5,631 nucleotides of DNA. It comes from Clostridia bacterium (GTDB taxonomy: Bacteria; Bacillota; Clostridia; Christensenellales; Aristaeellaceae). A model generated the notes under the pieces. That model did no database searches, was not told the origin of the DNA, and was given only the letters and a program-made list of their open reading frames with translations. Positions 4,923-5,631 of this stretch are shown in pieces. The position numbers and the translations under genes are program-made. The stretch is taken from assembly GCA_017551645.1 (NCBI GenBank), contig JAFZLE010000142.1, positions 1 through 5,631 of the forward strand. The letters run 5' to 3'. Each line of letters begins with the position of its first letter. Position 1 is the first letter of the stretch.

Positions 4923-5631
4923 ATGAAGACTTTTCTGACCCTGTTCGTTTGTCTTTTACCTTTTGCCTTTATATTATCAATACTTTTTGAGGTCAACAAT
5001 AGGCGGTATAACGCCGGCACACGCGACATAGACAAGCATATCAAATATACCCGCGTGCTCGCGGTAAACGGCATCGAATACGTGACCGACAAAGGCGCGG
5101 TCTCCGGCGCCATAGCCGGCCATATGCTGGCAGGAAACATCGGGGCGTACCTGGGCGCCATGAGCGCCCGCCAGGTGCACACGGACAACGAAGTCACTTT
5201 TCTGGTGTTTTACGACGAAAGCAAAAGGGGCGACAAAAAAGCTGTCGAAAAAGTACGGCAGTCCGAAGAAAGGTTCAAATTTCTGGTCTCCAAGCTGGAA
5301 GACACCCAGGCCCGGGAAAAGGACAAAACCGAAGTAATGCAGTCTGCCGCATCAGGAGCCAAACAGCGTAGCAGGCTCGAGGCGAGAACCGAACCCTTTG
5401 TGGTGCCCGTGGGAGAGTACGTTATAGGAGAGGACATACCGTCCGGCGCGTATACCCTGACGTCCTCCGAAGACGCCACCATATACATATACAAAGATGG
5501 GAGCGTCATATACTACGACGATTCCTACTCCTGCGAGAAGCCTCTTTACACCATCGGTAAGGTCTCCCTCAGGGACGGCATGAAAATTAAAGTACGCTAT
5601 TGCGAAATGACCTTCAGCCCCTACCGCGGCC
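4923..5631 (+). CDS. Membrane-anchored protein with glycine-zipper segment and C-terminal GEYVIGEDIPSGAY module, partial
   Basis: 236 residues are visible with no stop before the right edge. The ATG is set by AAGGAG at 4909-4914, 8 bases upstream. Residues 4-22 are a hydrophobic helix without a lipobox, so an uncleaved anchor or signal peptide. Residues about 58-80 are rich in small residues at zipper-like spacing ('GAVSGAIAGHMLAGNIGAY' at 58-76) and might insert in or pack on a membrane. Residues about 100-152 are highly charged and probably helical. From about 160 comes 'VPVGEYVIGEDIPSGAYTL' (161-179), a motif of small beta-rich domains seen in many Firmicute surface or hypothetical proteins (usually VGxDIPAGxY), followed by strand-like, tyrosine-rich sequence with cysteines at 204 and 227. 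I do not recognise the whole protein. It is transcribed divergently from the VOC operon; a cell-envelope role is inferred only. Confidence 0.8.
   Translation, partial: MKTFLTLFVCLLPFAFILSILFEVNNRRYNAGTRDIDKHIKYTRVLAVNGIEYVTDKGAVSGAIAGHMLAGNIGAYLGAMSARQVHTDNEVTFLVFYDESKRGDKKAVEKVRQSEERFKFLVSKLEDTQAREKDKTEVMQSAASGAKQRSRLEARTEPFVVPVGEYVIGEDIPSGAYTLTSSEDATIYIYKDGSVIYYDDSYSCEKPLYTIGKVSLRDGMKIKVRYCEMTFSPYRG

Noticed and set aside
3994..4926. Plus-strand open frame opposite the toroid start and VOC gene, running into the intergenic region
   Set aside because: It runs through the VOC gene, whose motifs are unambiguous, and through two promoter elements; composition is not protein-like.
4814..5509. 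Minus-strand open frames opposite the membrane-protein gene at 4923
   Set aside because: They have no ribosome sites or domains, whereas the plus strand has AAGGAG, a signal/anchor helix and an uninterrupted frame to the window edge.
1..5631. CRISPR array, tRNA, rRNA, riboswitch or phage/defence system
   Set aside because: No regularly spaced repeats, no tRNA-like cloverleaf, no conserved leader motif and no nuclease, helicase or integrase genes were seen on either strand.

Overview
The window looks like a chromosomal segment from an uncultured, fairly GC-rich Clostridia-type Firmicute (Bacillota), probably gut-associated. The evidence is strong AGGAG-type ribosome binding sites, SigA-like promoters close to TTGACA/TATAAT, short overlapping-style operons, frequent ATA isoleucine codons despite high GC, and protein families common in that group. 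The taxonomic placement is an inference from style, not a match. I see no tRNA, rRNA, CRISPR array, transposase or phage gene.

Layout. (1) 1-1363, minus strand: a two-gene operon. A membrane-anchored NAGPA/DUF2233 phosphodiester glycosidase-type protein (1363-374) is followed one base after its stop by the N-terminal part of an Lgt-like (prolipoprotein diacylglyceryl transferase family) membrane protein that runs off the left edge. (2) 1364-1560: a divergent promoter region with one good promoter facing each way; the minus one carries a small dyad in its spacer. (3) 1561-2439, plus strand: a single alpha/beta-hydrolase-fold protein with an odd nucleophile elbow (GHGSG). (4) 2440-2522: a convergent gap with a strong bidirectional hairpin terminator. 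(5) 4716-2523, minus strand: a two-gene operon with a small VOC/glyoxalase-fold metalloprotein and, 4 bases later, a 596-residue cytoplasmic protein. The latter looks like an (alpha/alpha)-toroid plus beta-sandwich protein, the architecture of polysaccharide lyases and related glycosidases. (6) 4717-4922: a second divergent promoter region with a near-consensus minus-strand promoter and a dyad just after the predicted transcript start. (7) 4923 to the right edge, plus strand: an unrecognised membrane-anchored protein with a glycine-zipper segment and a C-terminal 'GEYVIGEDIPSGAY' module, incomplete at the window edge.

How the genes may work together. The first operon pairs two envelope-facing functions (extracytoplasmic sugar-phosphodiester chemistry and a lipid-transfer-type membrane enzyme). 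The second pairs a cytosolic toroid carbohydrate-active-type enzyme with a metal-dependent VOC enzyme, which could be a small catabolic unit for an unusual sugar or uronate. Neither substrate can be read from the sequence. No single well-known system is complete here; the most unusual points are degenerate catalytic motifs in the Lgt-like and hydrolase proteins and the VOC-toroid coupling.
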